Positions 35,230 to 44,384 are shown, counted from the stretch's first letter. The stretch is DNA of 64,000 nucleotides from Planococcus shenhongbingii (GCF_030413635.1 NZ_CP129235.1:1488001-1552000), one strand, 5' to 3'. The notes: generated by a model not told the origin, from the letters alone. A program made the numbers and translations.

Positions 35230-35982
35230 TTGCCTACTACAAGAAGTGGCTTATTTTTATTAAAATTTGTGGAACCTCAATTTACCGAAAGCACTTTGGA
35301 TGGAAATATATTTTTTAAGAGGAACGGTTATTTTATTGACCAAGAAAAAGTAGAAATGGACAAAGGTATAGGCGATGAAAGAGAGGGCATATGGTCAAGG
35401 CTGTTAAATCCTGAAACTAAGCAAATGTTTATTGAAGATGAACAAGGAAATATGCACCCATTAAATTACATAAGCGCAGTACACCGTAAGACATATACCA
35501 GTCTTAGAAATATTCCAATCTGCTGTTTCGTAATATTAGACATTAATCGTGATTTCGATATAGATATGGACAATGGTACAGCAACTATTAAGTATGCAGT
35601 AAATGAGGCATTAATTAATCAATTTGAAGGACGGGACATGATCTTCTTTAATGACCATAGCGCTCTTTTAAAACGAATGGATACAAAGTGCGAAGAATTA
35701 GATGTTGGCAAAATGAGAGCAATAGTTAAATATTATGATGATGAAAAAGAAGAGCATCCTTTAAGTGAAATAGAATACGAGGATAATCCTGGAGCAACGC
35801 TTTTCTTCAAACGGAAGTTTTTTGAATATCAAAAAGAATTTCGATATGCTATTCGCTTATTAAAGGAAGAAGATTTTATGCTTCAGATTGGAGATATTCG
35901 AGACATTGCTTATGACTATGGAAAAGTGAAAAAAGGGGATAGTCTCATTGATGTATGGCTTCGTCCACAAGAGCAAAAATAA
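35230..35982 (+). CDS. Hypothetical protein
   Basis: The protein of about 250 residues is soluble and unrecognised. It starts TTRSGLFLLKFVEPQF and contains a central strand-rich region and a C-terminal block FFKRKFFEYQKEFRYAI that resembles the 'YQxExR' element of some phage-associated families. The TTG at 35230 is chosen because GGGAGGA lies 7 bp upstream; an earlier TTG at 35215 overlaps it. It faces away from the minus-strand operon and ends in its own terminator, so it is probably monocistronic. Confidence 0.6.
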   Translation: MPTTRSGLFLLKFVEPQFTESTLDGNIFFKRNGYFIDQEKVEMDKGIGDEREGIWSRLLNPETKQMFIEDEQGNMHPLNYISAVHRKTYTSLRNIPICCFVILDINRDFDIDMDNGTATIKYAVNEALINQFEGRDMIFFNDHSALLKRMDTKCEELDVGKMRAIVKYYDDEKEEHPLSEIEYEDNPGATLFFKRKFFEYQKEFRYAIRLLKEEDFMLQIGDIRDIAYDYGKVKKGDSLIDVWLRPQEQK

Positions 35983-36010
35983 AAGGCCTGCCATTTGGCA
36001 AGCCTTATTT
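35982..36010 (+). terminator. Terminator after the 35230 gene
   Basis: AAGGCCTGCC pairs with GGCAAGCCTT around ATTT, followed by ATTTTAA. It may serve both convergent genes. Confidence 0.7.
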
Positions 36011-36516
36011 TAATCTCTAAAGTTTTCACTAATGAATTTTTCTTCTTCATGTTCACTCATTAATCCAGTTGCTCTTCCAACTGTTCCACCATGCCATGTC
36101 CAAATACGATTATGCACTTCTACCGCTCCGTTAAAATTACCGTTTTTCCATTCATTAAGGTGCTTTAAGTAGAAATCTTTGTGCTCAAAGTCATTGGCCT
36201 CAACAATGGCAATTAAATTGTTGACGTTTTCCGTAGTGATTGGTGTTGCACCCCATTTTTTATCTGCAACGACTTTACCATGAGACATTTTGTGGAGATA
36301 TTGCTGAAGTTCTCTTTCGCTCATACCTTGGTCAACATTTTTACCGCTTACTTCCGTGTCGTTTACTTTTTCCTGCGTTTCAACTTTGCTTATTTCATTA
36401 GCTGCTTTCGTGATCTGTCCGCTGTCGGTAAACTCTTTTTTGAATATGGAATATCCGCCTATTGAGAAAACTACCAATAGAGCTAAAGTGATTAAAGTAT
36501 ATTTTAATGTTCTCAA
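36010..36516 (-). CDS. Membrane-anchored extracytoplasmic protein (possibly DUF6241)
   Basis: The 168-residue protein has one N-terminal transmembrane or signal segment (LITLALLVVFSIGGYSIF) and a soluble domain with SERELQQYLHKMSHGKV, WGATPIT and HNRIWTWHGGTVGRATGL. This pattern resembles a small Bacillus family that I recall as DUF6241; I cannot verify that here. No function is known. The start follows GGAGCGGG on the minus strand. Confidence 0.7.
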   Translation of the reverse strand: MRTLKYTLITLALLVVFSIGGYSIFKKEFTDSGQITKAANEISKVETQEKVNDTEVSGKNVDQGMSERELQQYLHKMSHGKVVADKKWGATPITTENVNNLIAIVEANDFEHKDFYLKHLNEWKNGNFNGAVEVHNRIWTWHGGTVGRATGLMSEHEEEKFISENFRD

Positions 36517-36570
36517 TGAACCCGCTCCTCTGAAATTTTTAGTTTTAGTAATCTAGTTGGTGTAAAGGTT

Positions 36571-36588
36571 TTGAATATTAATATCCAA
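36571..36588 (+). repeat. 18-bp near-palindrome (copy 2)
   Basis: TTGAATATTAATATCCAA differs at one position from the palindrome at 31991-32008, in the same orientation, 4.58 kb away. Confidence 0.55.
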
Positions 36589-36668
36589 GTTAGGAGAAGC
36601 ATTTAACTTGAGTAAGACACATTACTACACAATTAATCGCTTCAAAGTGCAATCCTCAGCAGACCTTT

Positions 36669-36926
36669 TTATTCCGCAATCAAATTCTGAAGTATTTGAG
36701 CAGAATGTAAATCATGTACTTTAATCGTTTCAATCAAATAAGACATATCCATTTCTTTTAGAACTTCAGCAAGTAGATTCAAATCTTCCAGCATAAATAA
36801 TTCTTCGTTTGATCTGTCGCAGGATTGTTCAATGTATTTTAAGTAGAAGAATTCTCCGACTCCGTCCTTCAATTTCAATTGCTCTCCTAAAGTTTCGACC
36901 AAGGTCCTCATTTGATGTTTATCCAC
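36669..36926 (-). CDS. Hypothetical small protein
   Basis: The 85-residue acidic protein is predicted helical and is not recognised. It has Leu-rich segments (LEDLNLLAEVLKEMDMSYLIETIKV). The GTG start follows TAGGAGC at a suitable spacing. It stands alone between two intergenic gaps of about 100-150 bp, so expression is uncertain. Confidence 0.55.
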   Translation of the reverse strand: MDKHQMRTLVETLGEQLKLKDGVGEFFYLKYIEQSCDRSNEELFMLEDLNLLAEVLKEMDMSYLIETIKVHDLHSAQILQNLIAE

Positions 36927-36994
36927 TTAATCAGCTCCTATCACTATGGGTAGATAGTTACATTATGAATGAATAATAAGACCTTCTCAATCTA

Positions 36995-37025
36995 AAAATA
37001 AAAAACCGTCCTTAAAGGACAGTTT
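36995..37025 (-). terminator. Terminator of the 37611-37012 gene (minus strand)
   Basis: On the minus strand, ACTGTCCTT pairs with AAGGACGGT and is followed by six T residues. Confidence 0.75.
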
Positions 37026-37611
37026 GTCTGTTCGGCAAGACCGAGTGTTTTAAAGTATTTTCATATTCATTAACATAAGTCTTGTTGGCAAGTAATTGTT
37101 TGACTGGATTAATTTCTTCCAATTCGCCCCATGTTTCTTGATTATATTTGTCTTGTCTTTTTTCCGCTTTTTCTACAGTGTAGCTCAAGTACTTTCTCAT
37201 ATAATTCCTTTCAATCATCCATTCATTTTCTTTTAGTCTTTCGTCCACATCGGATTCTGTAGCGACAAGTCTTATTGAAAAACAATCGAAATAATAATTG
37301 ATACCTTTTCTTTCAAAGGCCAAACTTAAATCCTTTTGGTAACTCTGAACTTTTTCAGAGTATGGATAAGTAACAATTTGAAAAGAGGAAACATCATGTA
37401 CTTCTCTTAAATTACGTTCAATATCTGCCAACTGATTTGACTGTTCATTGGTTAAGTTGATGAAGCGGTACTCTACATGACCATTGGGATTATTTTCTTT
37501 GTCCACAGTCGGTTCATTAGTAAATTCCCCAACTACAGGATTAAATACTTTTACCGCTCCAACAGGATATTTGACCACTTCAACAGTTTTTTCTCCTCGG
37601 GAAGTCTTCAA
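37012..37611 (-). CDS. Hypothetical protein, possibly 5'-truncated
   Basis: The frame encodes about 199 residues from a TTG with no clear ribosome site. The body is soluble and strand-rich (VEYRFINLTNEQSNQLADIERNL) and is unrecognised. In a neighbouring frame upstream lies LLVKEHGVLTGVLLLF, a plausible remnant of a signal or membrane segment. The real N-terminus may therefore have been lost to a frameshift. It is the last gene of the AT-rich island. Confidence 0.5.
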   Translation of the reverse strand: MKTSRGEKTVEVVKYPVGAVKVFNPVVGEFTNEPTVDKENNPNGHVEYRFINLTNEQSNQLADIERNLREVHDVSSFQIVTYPYSEKVQSYQKDLSLAFERKGINYYFDCFSIRLVATESDVDERLKENEWMIERNYMRKYLSYTVEKAEKRQDKYNQETWGELEEINPVKQLLANKTYVNEYENTLKHSVLPNRQTVL

Positions 37612-37952
37612 AACAATAACAAGACACCTGTTAAAACACCGTGCTCTTTAACAAGTAAATAAAGTTGAGTTCAAATTTTCAGCAAATAACGGAACTCAAA
37701 ATCATTGTTATATGTATAGAAAAAATCTTTACTATAGTGATAAATATAAAAAAAATCCGATTGGACTATGATCAGAAAAATACACATAATGGGATTATGC
37801 CGTATTAAGTGAATATTTACGTATTTCAATCTACTTCCAGTAAACCAAAAAGTTCTGGAAGCAGTTATACATGAACGAATTGTAAGCGCTGCCAATTAAA
37901 TCAGTTCAACTTGAAAGCTTTTTGAAATTCAATAGAGAAATGGGGAATTATA
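37612..37952. other. Intergenic region between the hypothetical island and the catabolic island
   Basis: This AT-rich 341-bp stretch holds the possible lost N-terminus of the preceding gene, no convincing open frame, and near its right end a cre-like site (37881-37894). No second copy of the tRNA-Arg 3' end was found here or elsewhere in the island. Confidence 0.5.
37881..37894 (+). promoter_or_regulatory. cre-like site upstream of the 3-hydroxyacyl-CoA dehydrogenase gene
   Basis: TGTAAGCGCTGCCA matches 13 of 14 positions of the CcpA consensus TGWAARCGYTWNCW. It lies 59 bp before the start codon, suitable for carbon catabolite repression. Confidence 0.7.
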
Positions 37953-38915
37953 ATGGAAAATATTACAGTACTTGGAGCGGGAGTTATGGGGCATGGAGTT
38001 GCACAATTATTTGCCACTGCAGGAATTAATGTGCATATTCAAGCTCGGCGCGAGTCATCTTTGGAAAAAGCGCGAGAACTTATGACAAACAATTTAAAAG
38101 TTATGGTCGAAAAAGAAATGTTGTCTACTAGTGATATGGAACAGGCGTTAGCCCGGGTGACATATACAACTAATCTGCTAGAAGCTGTTCAAAATGCTGA
38201 TTTCATTCTTGAATCCATACCGGAAGTTCTCGAACAAAAGCAAAATATTTACGAGATTATTGAAAGTGTTATATCTGACAAAACGATTATTTCGTCTAAT
38301 ACTTCTACTTTTCCATTGAAAGAATTAACTCAAAGAACAAAGCATCCCGAGAGATTTATTATTACTCACTTCTTTAACCCGCCACAACTTGTACCAATTG
38401 TGGAAATAGTTAAATTCGATAAGACAGATGAAAACATCGTAAACAAAACTTATGATTTGATGAAGAAAATCAGGAAATCTCCAGTCGTTCTAAAAAAAGA
38501 AATTCCAGGCTTTATTGTCAACCGTGTTCAAGTAGCTATGCTTCGAGAGGCGTTCCACTTAATTGAAATGGGAGTAGCTACTGCAGAAGACATCGATATT
38601 GCTATGAAAGGAAGCATGGGCTTTAAATGGGCTTTTTGCGGTCCGATGGAAAGTCAGGATTTAGCCGGCCTTCAAACAACAAAATCCATGGTTGAGAAGA
38701 TTATGGAAGATTTATCGAATACAAGAGAAGTTCCCTCTTTCTTAAAAGAAATGGTGGAAAATGATCAACTGGGCATTCGGACGAATCAAGGCTTTTATAA
38801 TTACGATGATCACGGTGAACAAGCCATCCATACAAGAGACGATCATTTCTTAGATCTCCTAAAGTTACAAAATAGCAAGGAGAACAAAAGTAAAATCATT
38901 TCATCTTCAAAATGA
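37953..38915 (+). CDS. 3-hydroxyacyl-CoA dehydrogenase family protein
   Basis: The 320-residue protein is a short-form NAD-dependent dehydrogenase of the HBDH/lambda-crystallin type: N-terminal Rossmann motif LGAGVMGHGVA, the catalytic segment SSNTSTF and THFFNPP, and C-terminal helical domain with PGFIVNRVQVAMLREAFHL. It could oxidise an hydroxyacyl-CoA. Given its place beside an aromatic cluster and a shared type of regulation, it may also act on a pathway intermediate; the substrate cannot be read from sequence. Monocistronic, with a terminator at 39081. Confidence 0.85.
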   Translation: MENITVLGAGVMGHGVAQLFATAGINVHIQARRESSLEKARELMTNNLKVMVEKEMLSTSDMEQALARVTYTTNLLEAVQNADFILESIPEVLEQKQNIYEIIESVISDKTIISSNTSTFPLKELTQRTKHPERFIITHFFNPPQLVPIVEIVKFDKTDENIVNKTYDLMKKIRKSPVVLKKEIPGFIVNRVQVAMLREAFHLIEMGVATAEDIDIAMKGSMGFKWAFCGPMESQDLAGLQTTKSMVEKIMEDLSNTREVPSFLKEMVENDQLGIRTNQGFYNYDDHGEQAIHTRDDHFLDLLKLQNSKENKSKIISSSK

Positions 38916-39080
38916 AAAGTGTGACAATTGATTTTCGGATTTTTCTAGTTCCTTGATTTCAATAGAGATGAAAAAATGATCAGAATCGATTAAAAGCCAA
39001 CCTGTGTTTCAGGGGAAATGAATTTGTTTATTTGAATTTGCGATGCAGCTAATCTGACTGGTATAGCAGGGGAGAATAAA

Positions 39081-39118
39081 AAGAAACGTTCACAATAATA
39101 GTGAGCGTTTCTTTTTTT
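39081..39118 (+). terminator. Terminator after the 3-hydroxyacyl-CoA dehydrogenase gene
   Basis: AGAAACGTTCAC pairs with GTGAGCGTTTCT (one mismatch), followed by seven T residues. The rest of the 304-bp gap to the LysR gene shows no open frame of note. Confidence 0.88.
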
Positions 39119-39219
39119 AACATAATAATGATCATTTCATGTCTTTGAGCTGAATCTGCATCTGCACTTTCTTTTTTTATAGATTCATCAGCGCTGGAGA
39201 GCAGTGGCTTCAGTAATTA

Positions 39220-40176
39220 TTAACTCTGCACGGTATTCGTCCCGATATTAAGTTTACTTATATCCGCACCTGTAAGATGGGTGGGAACTATGTTGTGATT
39301 ACTATCCAATTCATGATTAATGATGGAGTATATTATTTTCTTGACTGGTTCTGCAATTAATGAATTTTTTCTATACTGGACATAAACTTTGTTTGGAATG
39401 TTTCCAATTTCTTTAATGTCTTTAACTATTAATCTGCTATCAATTTTTTTGTCTATGCCAAGAAATGGAGTAATTCCAATTCCTAAACCGCTTTCAACTA
39501 CTTTTTTCAACATTTCATTATTTCCAACTTCAACCCGTTTGATATCTGGAATACCGATAAGTTGCTGTTCTATTTCTGTCCAAAGAGAGGTGTTTCGGTG
39601 GTAACTAATAATTGTCTCACCTTTCAAATCATCAAGTGCAATCACTTTTTGTTTTGCCAATGGGTGGTTTTCTCCAAATACTAGGATTATTTTGTTATCA
39701 AAAAGATATTCAGAAATAATTTCAGGTTTATGAGACAAAACATTTCTGGTAAAAACAAGATCGAATTCACCGGCAAGAATTTGTTCATTTAAACTTACTG
39801 AATCATATCCTTCAATGATGGTAATGCCCAAACTATCAATAGAAATGATGGAAGTTAAAAGCTCTATGATGAAAGAATATGAATAACCTGGAGAAAAACC
39901 GACTCTAATATTTGGATATTGAGAGGATCTGGTTACTTCCTTTGAATGGTTCATATAAGTCAATATGCTTGTGGCATATTCCACAAAGGTTTCTCCTTCT
40001 TTTGACAAAATAATATCTCTTCCAACTCTTTTGAATAAATGACAGACTAGTTCGTTTTCTAGGTTTTTTATTCTTGCTGTGACTGTAGGTTGGGTGACAT
40101 TCAGTATGTTAGCCGCTTTTGAATAACTTTTATGTTCAACAATGGTCATAAATGTCTCCAGTTGAGTTTGGTCCAC
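39220..40176 (-). CDS. LysR family transcriptional regulator
   Basis: The protein of about 318 residues has the N-terminal LysR helix-turn-helix (KSYSKAANILNVTQPTVTARIKNLENELVCHLFKR) and the periplasmic-binding-like effector domain. It is divergent from the ring-hydroxylating operon, as is common for LysR activators of aromatic pathways, but about 0.9 kb separates them. The GTG at 40176 is chosen because AGGAG lies 9 bp upstream; a GTG at 40185 overlaps it. An aromatic acid or ring-cleavage product is the likely inducer. Confidence 0.9.
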   Translation of the reverse strand: MDQTQLETFMTIVEHKSYSKAANILNVTQPTVTARIKNLENELVCHLFKRVGRDIILSKEGETFVEYATSILTYMNHSKEVTRSSQYPNIRVGFSPGYSYSFIIELLTSIISIDSLGITIIEGYDSVSLNEQILAGEFDLVFTRNVLSHKPEIISEYLFDNKIILVFGENHPLAKQKVIALDDLKGETIISYHRNTSLWTEIEQQLIGIPDIKRVEVGNNEMLKKVVESGLGIGITPFLGIDKKIDSRLIVKDIKEIGNIPNKVYVQYRKNSLIAEPVKKIIYSIINHELDSNHNIVPTHLTGADISKLNIGTNTVQS

Positions 40177-40501
40177 TTGTATCACTCCTAATAAGTTTTT
40201 TGGCTATTACCAATTTGATGACGATTCTTGAACGGGCGTATGTAATTTGCGTTAAGTTATAAATCACATTCATGTTGGAACATGGTGCATAGAAAAAATA
40301 TTAAATTTAACCATAAATTCAAGATATTTTCAATTGGTTTTTATTCAGAATAGTCTATAAACTTAGAATAAGTCAAATTAATAAAATATTCTTTTCAAAC
40401 TTTTGTATCCGTGATGGTGTTCTTTTTACGCTAAAGGGCATTTAAATGAAACTGGTAAACGGTGCAGCTAGAGTTGCCTGCTTGAGAAGCAATAATGTTT
40501 T

Positions 40502-40515
40502 TGTATGCGTTTACA
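40502..40515 (+). promoter_or_regulatory. cre-like site, quasi-palindromic
   Basis: TGTATGCGTTTACA matches 13 of 14 positions of TGWAARCGYTWNCW on the plus strand and also 13 of 14 on the minus strand. Confidence 0.6.
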
Positions 40516-40703
40516 CTAGGCGAAGAATGAAGAGAATAATATATTAATCTTTGACAATACAAACTTGGAGTTATTCTCCATGTAAGAAAGCTCTAAGAAT
40601 GGGGGCGTTAATGGGATCATAAATCATTATTATGATAGTGGCTAATGAGATACTGCACTTTTGATGCATTAGTCAAGTCCCAGGATTGCTAAACAGGGAG
40701 AAT

Positions 40704-40717
40704 TGTAAGCGCTCTCT
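40704..40717 (+). promoter_or_regulatory. cre-like site before the SDR remnant and oxygenase operon
   Basis: TGTAAGCGCTCTCT matches 13 of 14 positions of TGWAARCGYTWNCW. It shares ATTGTAAGCGCT with the site at 37881. Confidence 0.65.
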
Positions 40718-40799
40718 CGACAGCTATCTAAATACTGCCAAGATATAATGCTTCAAAAAAGAAATGCTTCTGACAACGCAAGGCTGAGCGCAAAATTTT

Positions 40800-40959
40800 T
40801 CCTTTAAAGGAAAAGCAGTGTTTGTGGCTGGATCTTCTCAAGGAATTGAGAAAGCAATGGCAGCAGATCGAGTAAAACCTGGGCAATGCATTAGTTGCAG
40901 GAACGACTAAAGAATGTACGGAAGGACATCGCCGTGGTGTCAATATTGAATCAGCGTAG
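40800..40959 (+). pseudogene. Short-chain dehydrogenase/reductase remnant
   Basis: A frame encodes FKGKAVFVAGSSQGIEKAMAAD, which is the N-terminal nucleotide-binding start of an SDR (the third Gly of TGxxxGIG is changed to Glu). The frame then shifts: NALVAGTTKECTEG reads on in another phase and stops at 40957-40959. Only about 50 residues remain and there is no start codon. In benzoate-type clusters a diol dehydrogenase of this family follows the ring-hydroxylating oxygenase, so this may be a lost partner of the pathway. Confidence 0.65.
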
Positions 40960-41101
40960 AAAATGTTCTAGTGCAGAGTTAGAGATTCATGGCTTTTTTA
41001 AAATACCTTTGTAAAGTTGGTCAATATTTTAAGTTAATCTCTTTGTTGTAATACTTTTGAAAATGGAATTGCAAAAATAGATATTTGGAGGAGGAAGGTT
41101 A

Positions 41102-42373
41102 ATGGAAAGTTACGTTCGTGAAGATAAAGAGAAATGTGAATTTTCGGTTCACCGCAGCGTTTTTACAAATGAACAAATTTTGGAAGAAGAATGGAAAGAG
41201 ATTTTTAGCAAGTGTTGGCTTTTCATTGGGCATGAATCGGAATTGCCGAAAAAAGGTGATTTTAAAAGGAAAAAAGTCGGTGGTCGAAACTTAATATTCA
41301 CACGTGGAAACGATGAAATTATAAGAGCCTTATACAATTCTTGTCCACATCGCGGAGCTTTGGTTTGTCGTGAGGATGAAGGAAATACGAAAGTATTCCG
41401 TTGTTTCTACCATGCTTGGACCTTTAAGAATGATGGGGAATTAGTAGGGATGCCAGGTAAAGATGGTTTTCCAGATGCGTTTAATTGTGATGGCTCTAAA
41501 AACTTGACGGAGGTTACACACTTGGAAAGTTACCGGGGCTTCATGTTCGTAAATTTTGCTGAACATGCTGTATCGCTAGAAGAATACCTTGGAAACGCCA
41601 AGGAATACATCGATTTAGTCGCGGATCAATCAGAAGCAGGAATGGAATTGTTAAACGATCCACAGGAATATAGCGTCCGTGCAAATTGGAAGCTGATTTC
41701 GGAAAACAGTGTCGATCTTTATCATGGGATGCCGACGCACAAGACTTACTTTGATATTAAAGCGAAACAGGATCCAGGAATAACAAAGGTAGTCCTTGAA
41801 GGAAAAGGCACAGATCTAGGGAACGGTCATGCCGTTATTGAATATAAGGCACCTTGGGGAAGACCGGTAGCACATTGGACGCCTGCTTGGGCAGAAGATG
41901 ACCGGCAAGAAATAGATGAGATTAAAAATAGACTGATCGATAGATTTGGCGAGGAAAGAGCGGAAAGAATTGCAAGTTATAATCGCAACATTTTGATATT
42001 CCCTAACTTGATTATCAACGACATTATGGCAGTGACAGTGCGGACCTATTACCCTGTTCGGCCGGATTATATGGAGGTTACCGGATATGCCTTAGCTCCT
42101 AAAGACGAGAGTAAAAAATTCAGATTAAGAAGAAATGATAATTTCTTAGAGTTTTTAGGGCCGGGCGGCTTTGCAACTCCGGATGATAATGAGGCGCTTG
42201 AACTATGTCAAGAAGGCTACTTAAACAATTTTGAAGTTGAATGGAATGATATATCCAAAGGAATGAACAGAGAACAGCCCCATGCAACTGATGAAGAACA
42301 AATGCGCAGTTTTTGGAGAAAATGGAATGACATCATAACAAAAGCAAAAGCGAAAGAGGAGGTTAAAATATGA
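41102..42373 (+). CDS. Aromatic-ring-hydroxylating dioxygenase, large (alpha) subunit
   Basis: The 423-residue protein is the catalytic subunit of a Rieske non-haem iron oxygenase. The Rieske [2Fe-2S] site is complete: C81-x-H83-x17-C101-x2-H104. The mononuclear iron site shows D205-x2-H208-x4-H213 (LYHGMPTH), and the third carboxylate is probably in PDDNEALE near 361. The start follows GGAGGAGG. It overlaps the small subunit gene by ATGA. The nearest families act on benzoate, anthranilate, phthalate and related acids; the exact substrate cannot be read. It heads the oxygenase operon. Confidence 0.92.
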   Translation: MESYVREDKEKCEFSVHRSVFTNEQILEEEWKEIFSKCWLFIGHESELPKKGDFKRKKVGGRNLIFTRGNDEIIRALYNSCPHRGALVCREDEGNTKVFRCFYHAWTFKNDGELVGMPGKDGFPDAFNCDGSKNLTEVTHLESYRGFMFVNFAEHAVSLEEYLGNAKEYIDLVADQSEAGMELLNDPQEYSVRANWKLISENSVDLYHGMPTHKTYFDIKAKQDPGITKVVLEGKGTDLGNGHAVIEYKAPWGRPVAHWTPAWAEDDRQEIDEIKNRLIDRFGEERAERIASYNRNILIFPNLIINDIMAVTVRTYYPVRPDYMEVTGYALAPKDESKKFRLRRNDNFLEFLGPGGFATPDDNEALELCQEGYLNNFEVEWNDISKGMNREQPHATDEEQMRSFWRKWNDIITKAKAKEEVKI

Positions 42374-42849
42374 CCGTAACACATCAGGAAATTGTGGATT
42401 TTTTATATCATGAGGCGGAACTTCTTGATGAATGGAAACTAGAAGAGTGGGCGGCATTGTTTACGGACGATGGTAAATACCTTATCCCACCGATTGGAAA
42501 CCCGGATGCAGATCCAGCCCAATCTATTTTTTATATCGACGACAACCGAGCCCGATTAGAAGAAAGGGCAAAAAGATTGTTGAAAAAAGAGGCGCATGTT
42601 GAATATCCTCATTCAACAACGCTCCGAAACATACACAACGTAAGGGTCAAAAATAGAGAAGGTAATTCCATAAGTGTTAGATGCAATTTCTCTGCTTATA
42701 GAACGAAACGAGAAGTTCTTGACTGTTTTGTTGGTGTTTTAGATTATAAATTGCTTGTGACAGACAATAAAATCGTCATTCAAGAAAAGAAAGCAACGTT
42801 AAAACTTGATAGTTTGCGACCTCATGGAAAAATAAGCCTGATTTTATAG
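42370..42849 (+). CDS. Aromatic-ring-hydroxylating dioxygenase, small (beta) subunit
   Basis: The 159-residue protein has the NTF2-like fold of beta subunits that stabilise the alpha3-beta3 oxygenase: EIVDFLYHEAELLDEWKLEEWAALFTDDGKYLIP at the N-terminus and a C-terminal strand-rich tail. It overlaps the alpha gene by 4 bp, so the two are made in equal amounts. A 178-bp gap with no recognised feature separates it from the reductase gene. Confidence 0.9.
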   Translation: MTVTHQEIVDFLYHEAELLDEWKLEEWAALFTDDGKYLIPPIGNPDADPAQSIFYIDDNRARLEERAKRLLKKEAHVEYPHSTTLRNIHNVRVKNREGNSISVRCNFSAYRTKREVLDCFVGVLDYKLLVTDNKIVIQEKKATLKLDSLRPHGKISLIL

Positions 42850-43027
42850 GGGGAGAAGATACACCTCGGTTAAAGAAAATGATTGCGGTATACCATATAA
42901 TATCCCGCATTTCCTGCTAGAGGTGAAAATAGCGATTCGCTAAGATCAATGCAGCCACAACTCTTGATTAGTAGCAGACAGGTTTTTTGAAGACTAACAT
43001 TCACAGGATATTTAGGGGGGGATGGAT

Positions 43028-44074
43028 TTGAATGGTAAATCTGAAGTATTTGACATAACGATTGTAGGCGGGGGGCCGGTTGGATTATTTACTGCTTTTT
43101 ATGCTGGTATGCGGAAAGCTTCGGTAAAGATCATTGAAAGCCTGCCGCAATTAGGTGGACAGTTAACGGCCTTGTATCCTGAAAAGTATATATATGATAT
43201 TGCTGGTTTTCCCAAAATTAAAGCACAGGATCTTGTTGATAATCTACTGGAACAAATGCAGCAGTTTGAAGTAGCTGCCAGTCTTGGGCAATCGGTGGAA
43301 ACTATTAATAAAAGAGAAGATGGTATTTTTGAAATCACTACAAATAAAGAAACGCATTATACAAAAACAATCATTATTACTGCAGGTAACGGAGCATTTC
43401 AGCCTAAAAAAATGAATTGTGAGGATGAGGAAAAGTTTGCTGATAAAAACCTTCATTATTTCGTTACAAACTTAGCTGATTTTGCTGGTAAAAAAGTTGT
43501 GCTGTTCGGTGGTGGAGATTCAGCAGTGGATTGGGCATTAATGCTGGAACCAATTGCGGAAAAAGTTTCGCTCATCCACAGAAGAAATGAGTTCCGGGCG
43601 CATGAGCACAGTGTTGAGATGTTAAAGCAATCAAAAGTGGAAATTTTAACACCTTATGTAGCAGAAAAGCTGGTTGGAAACGAAGAGATTGAAAAAGTTG
43701 TTGTCAAAGAAACTAAAAGTGATGCATCACTTGAGTTGGAAGTAGACGATGTTCTTGTTAATTATGGATTTGTTTCTTCCCTTGGACCGATCAATAATTG
43801 GGGACTTGAAATCAGAAAGAATTCCATCGTTGTTAATTCCAAAATGGAAACTAATATCGAAGGTGTCTATGCAGTAGGAGACATTTGCACATACGAAGGA
43901 AAAGTGAAGTTGATAGCGACTGGATTTGGTGAAGCGCCTACAGCTGTGAGCAACGCAAAAGTTTATATAGATCCTACGGCAAAAATACAAGCGCTTCACA
44001 GTACCACCCTGATGGCTGACAAGGATAATGGCGCAAAAGTAGAAAGTGTGAAAGAAACGATTGGTACAACTTGA
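43028..44074 (+). CDS. Ferredoxin-NADP reductase, thioredoxin reductase-like (YumC type)
   Basis: It is a homodimeric flavoenzyme that passes electrons from NADPH to ferredoxin. The protein of about 348 residues has the FAD motif [16 protein letters not shown], the NADPH motif [15 protein letters not shown] and the C-terminal [23 protein letters not shown]. It closely resembles B. subtilis YumC. Here it is a dedicated paralogue between the oxygenase and a ferredoxin gene, so it should feed the Rieske enzyme. The TTG at 43028 is preferred because the G-run abuts the ATG at 43022. Confidence 0.9.
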   Translation: MNGKSEVFDITIVGGGPVGLFTAFYAGMRKASVKIIESLPQLGGQLTALYPEKYIYDIAGFPKIKAQDLVDNLLEQMQQFEVAASLGQSVETINKREDGIFEITTNKETHYTKTIIITAGNGAFQPKKMNCEDEEKFADKNLHYFVTNLADFAGKKVVLFGGGDSAVDWALMLEPIAEKVSLIHRRNEFRAHEHSVEMLKQSKVEILTPYVAEKLVGNEEIEKVVVKETKSDASLELEVDDVLVNYGFVSSLGPINNWGLEIRKNSIVVNSKMETNIEGVYAVGDICTYEGKVKLIATGFGEAPTAVSNAKVYIDPTAKIQALHSTTLMADKDNGAKVESVKETIGTT

Positions 44075-44102
44075 TAACTATGTAATAGTTTGGCAAACAT
44101 GA

Positions 44103-44384
<282 letters not shown>

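Larger units (their letters stand above)
40177..41101. other. Long regulatory gap between the LysR gene and the oxygenase operon
   Basis: These 925 bp have no intact gene. They contain two cre-like sites (40502-40515 and 40704-40717), a short-chain dehydrogenase remnant (40800-40959), and a GGAGGAGG ribosome site before the oxygenase start. The decayed gene suggests a deletion or rearrangement during assembly of the island. Confidence 0.7.

Noticed and set aside
37671..37895. A 74-residue minus-strand frame before the 3-hydroxyacyl-CoA dehydrogenase gene
   Set aside because: It is low-complexity AT-rich sequence, overlaps the cre-like site and has no ribosome site.
40728..40943. A 71-residue minus-strand open frame in the gap before the oxygenase
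   Set aside because: It is antisense to the SDR remnant, has no ribosome site and no recognisable features.
41102..42849. 3-hydroxyanthranilate/tryptophan catabolism as the role of the island, suggested by the ACMSD-like protein
   Set aside because: There is no cupin-type 3-hydroxyanthranilate dioxygenase, kynureninase or 2-aminomuconate deaminase, and the ring-cleaving enzyme is a VOC extradiol dioxygenase.
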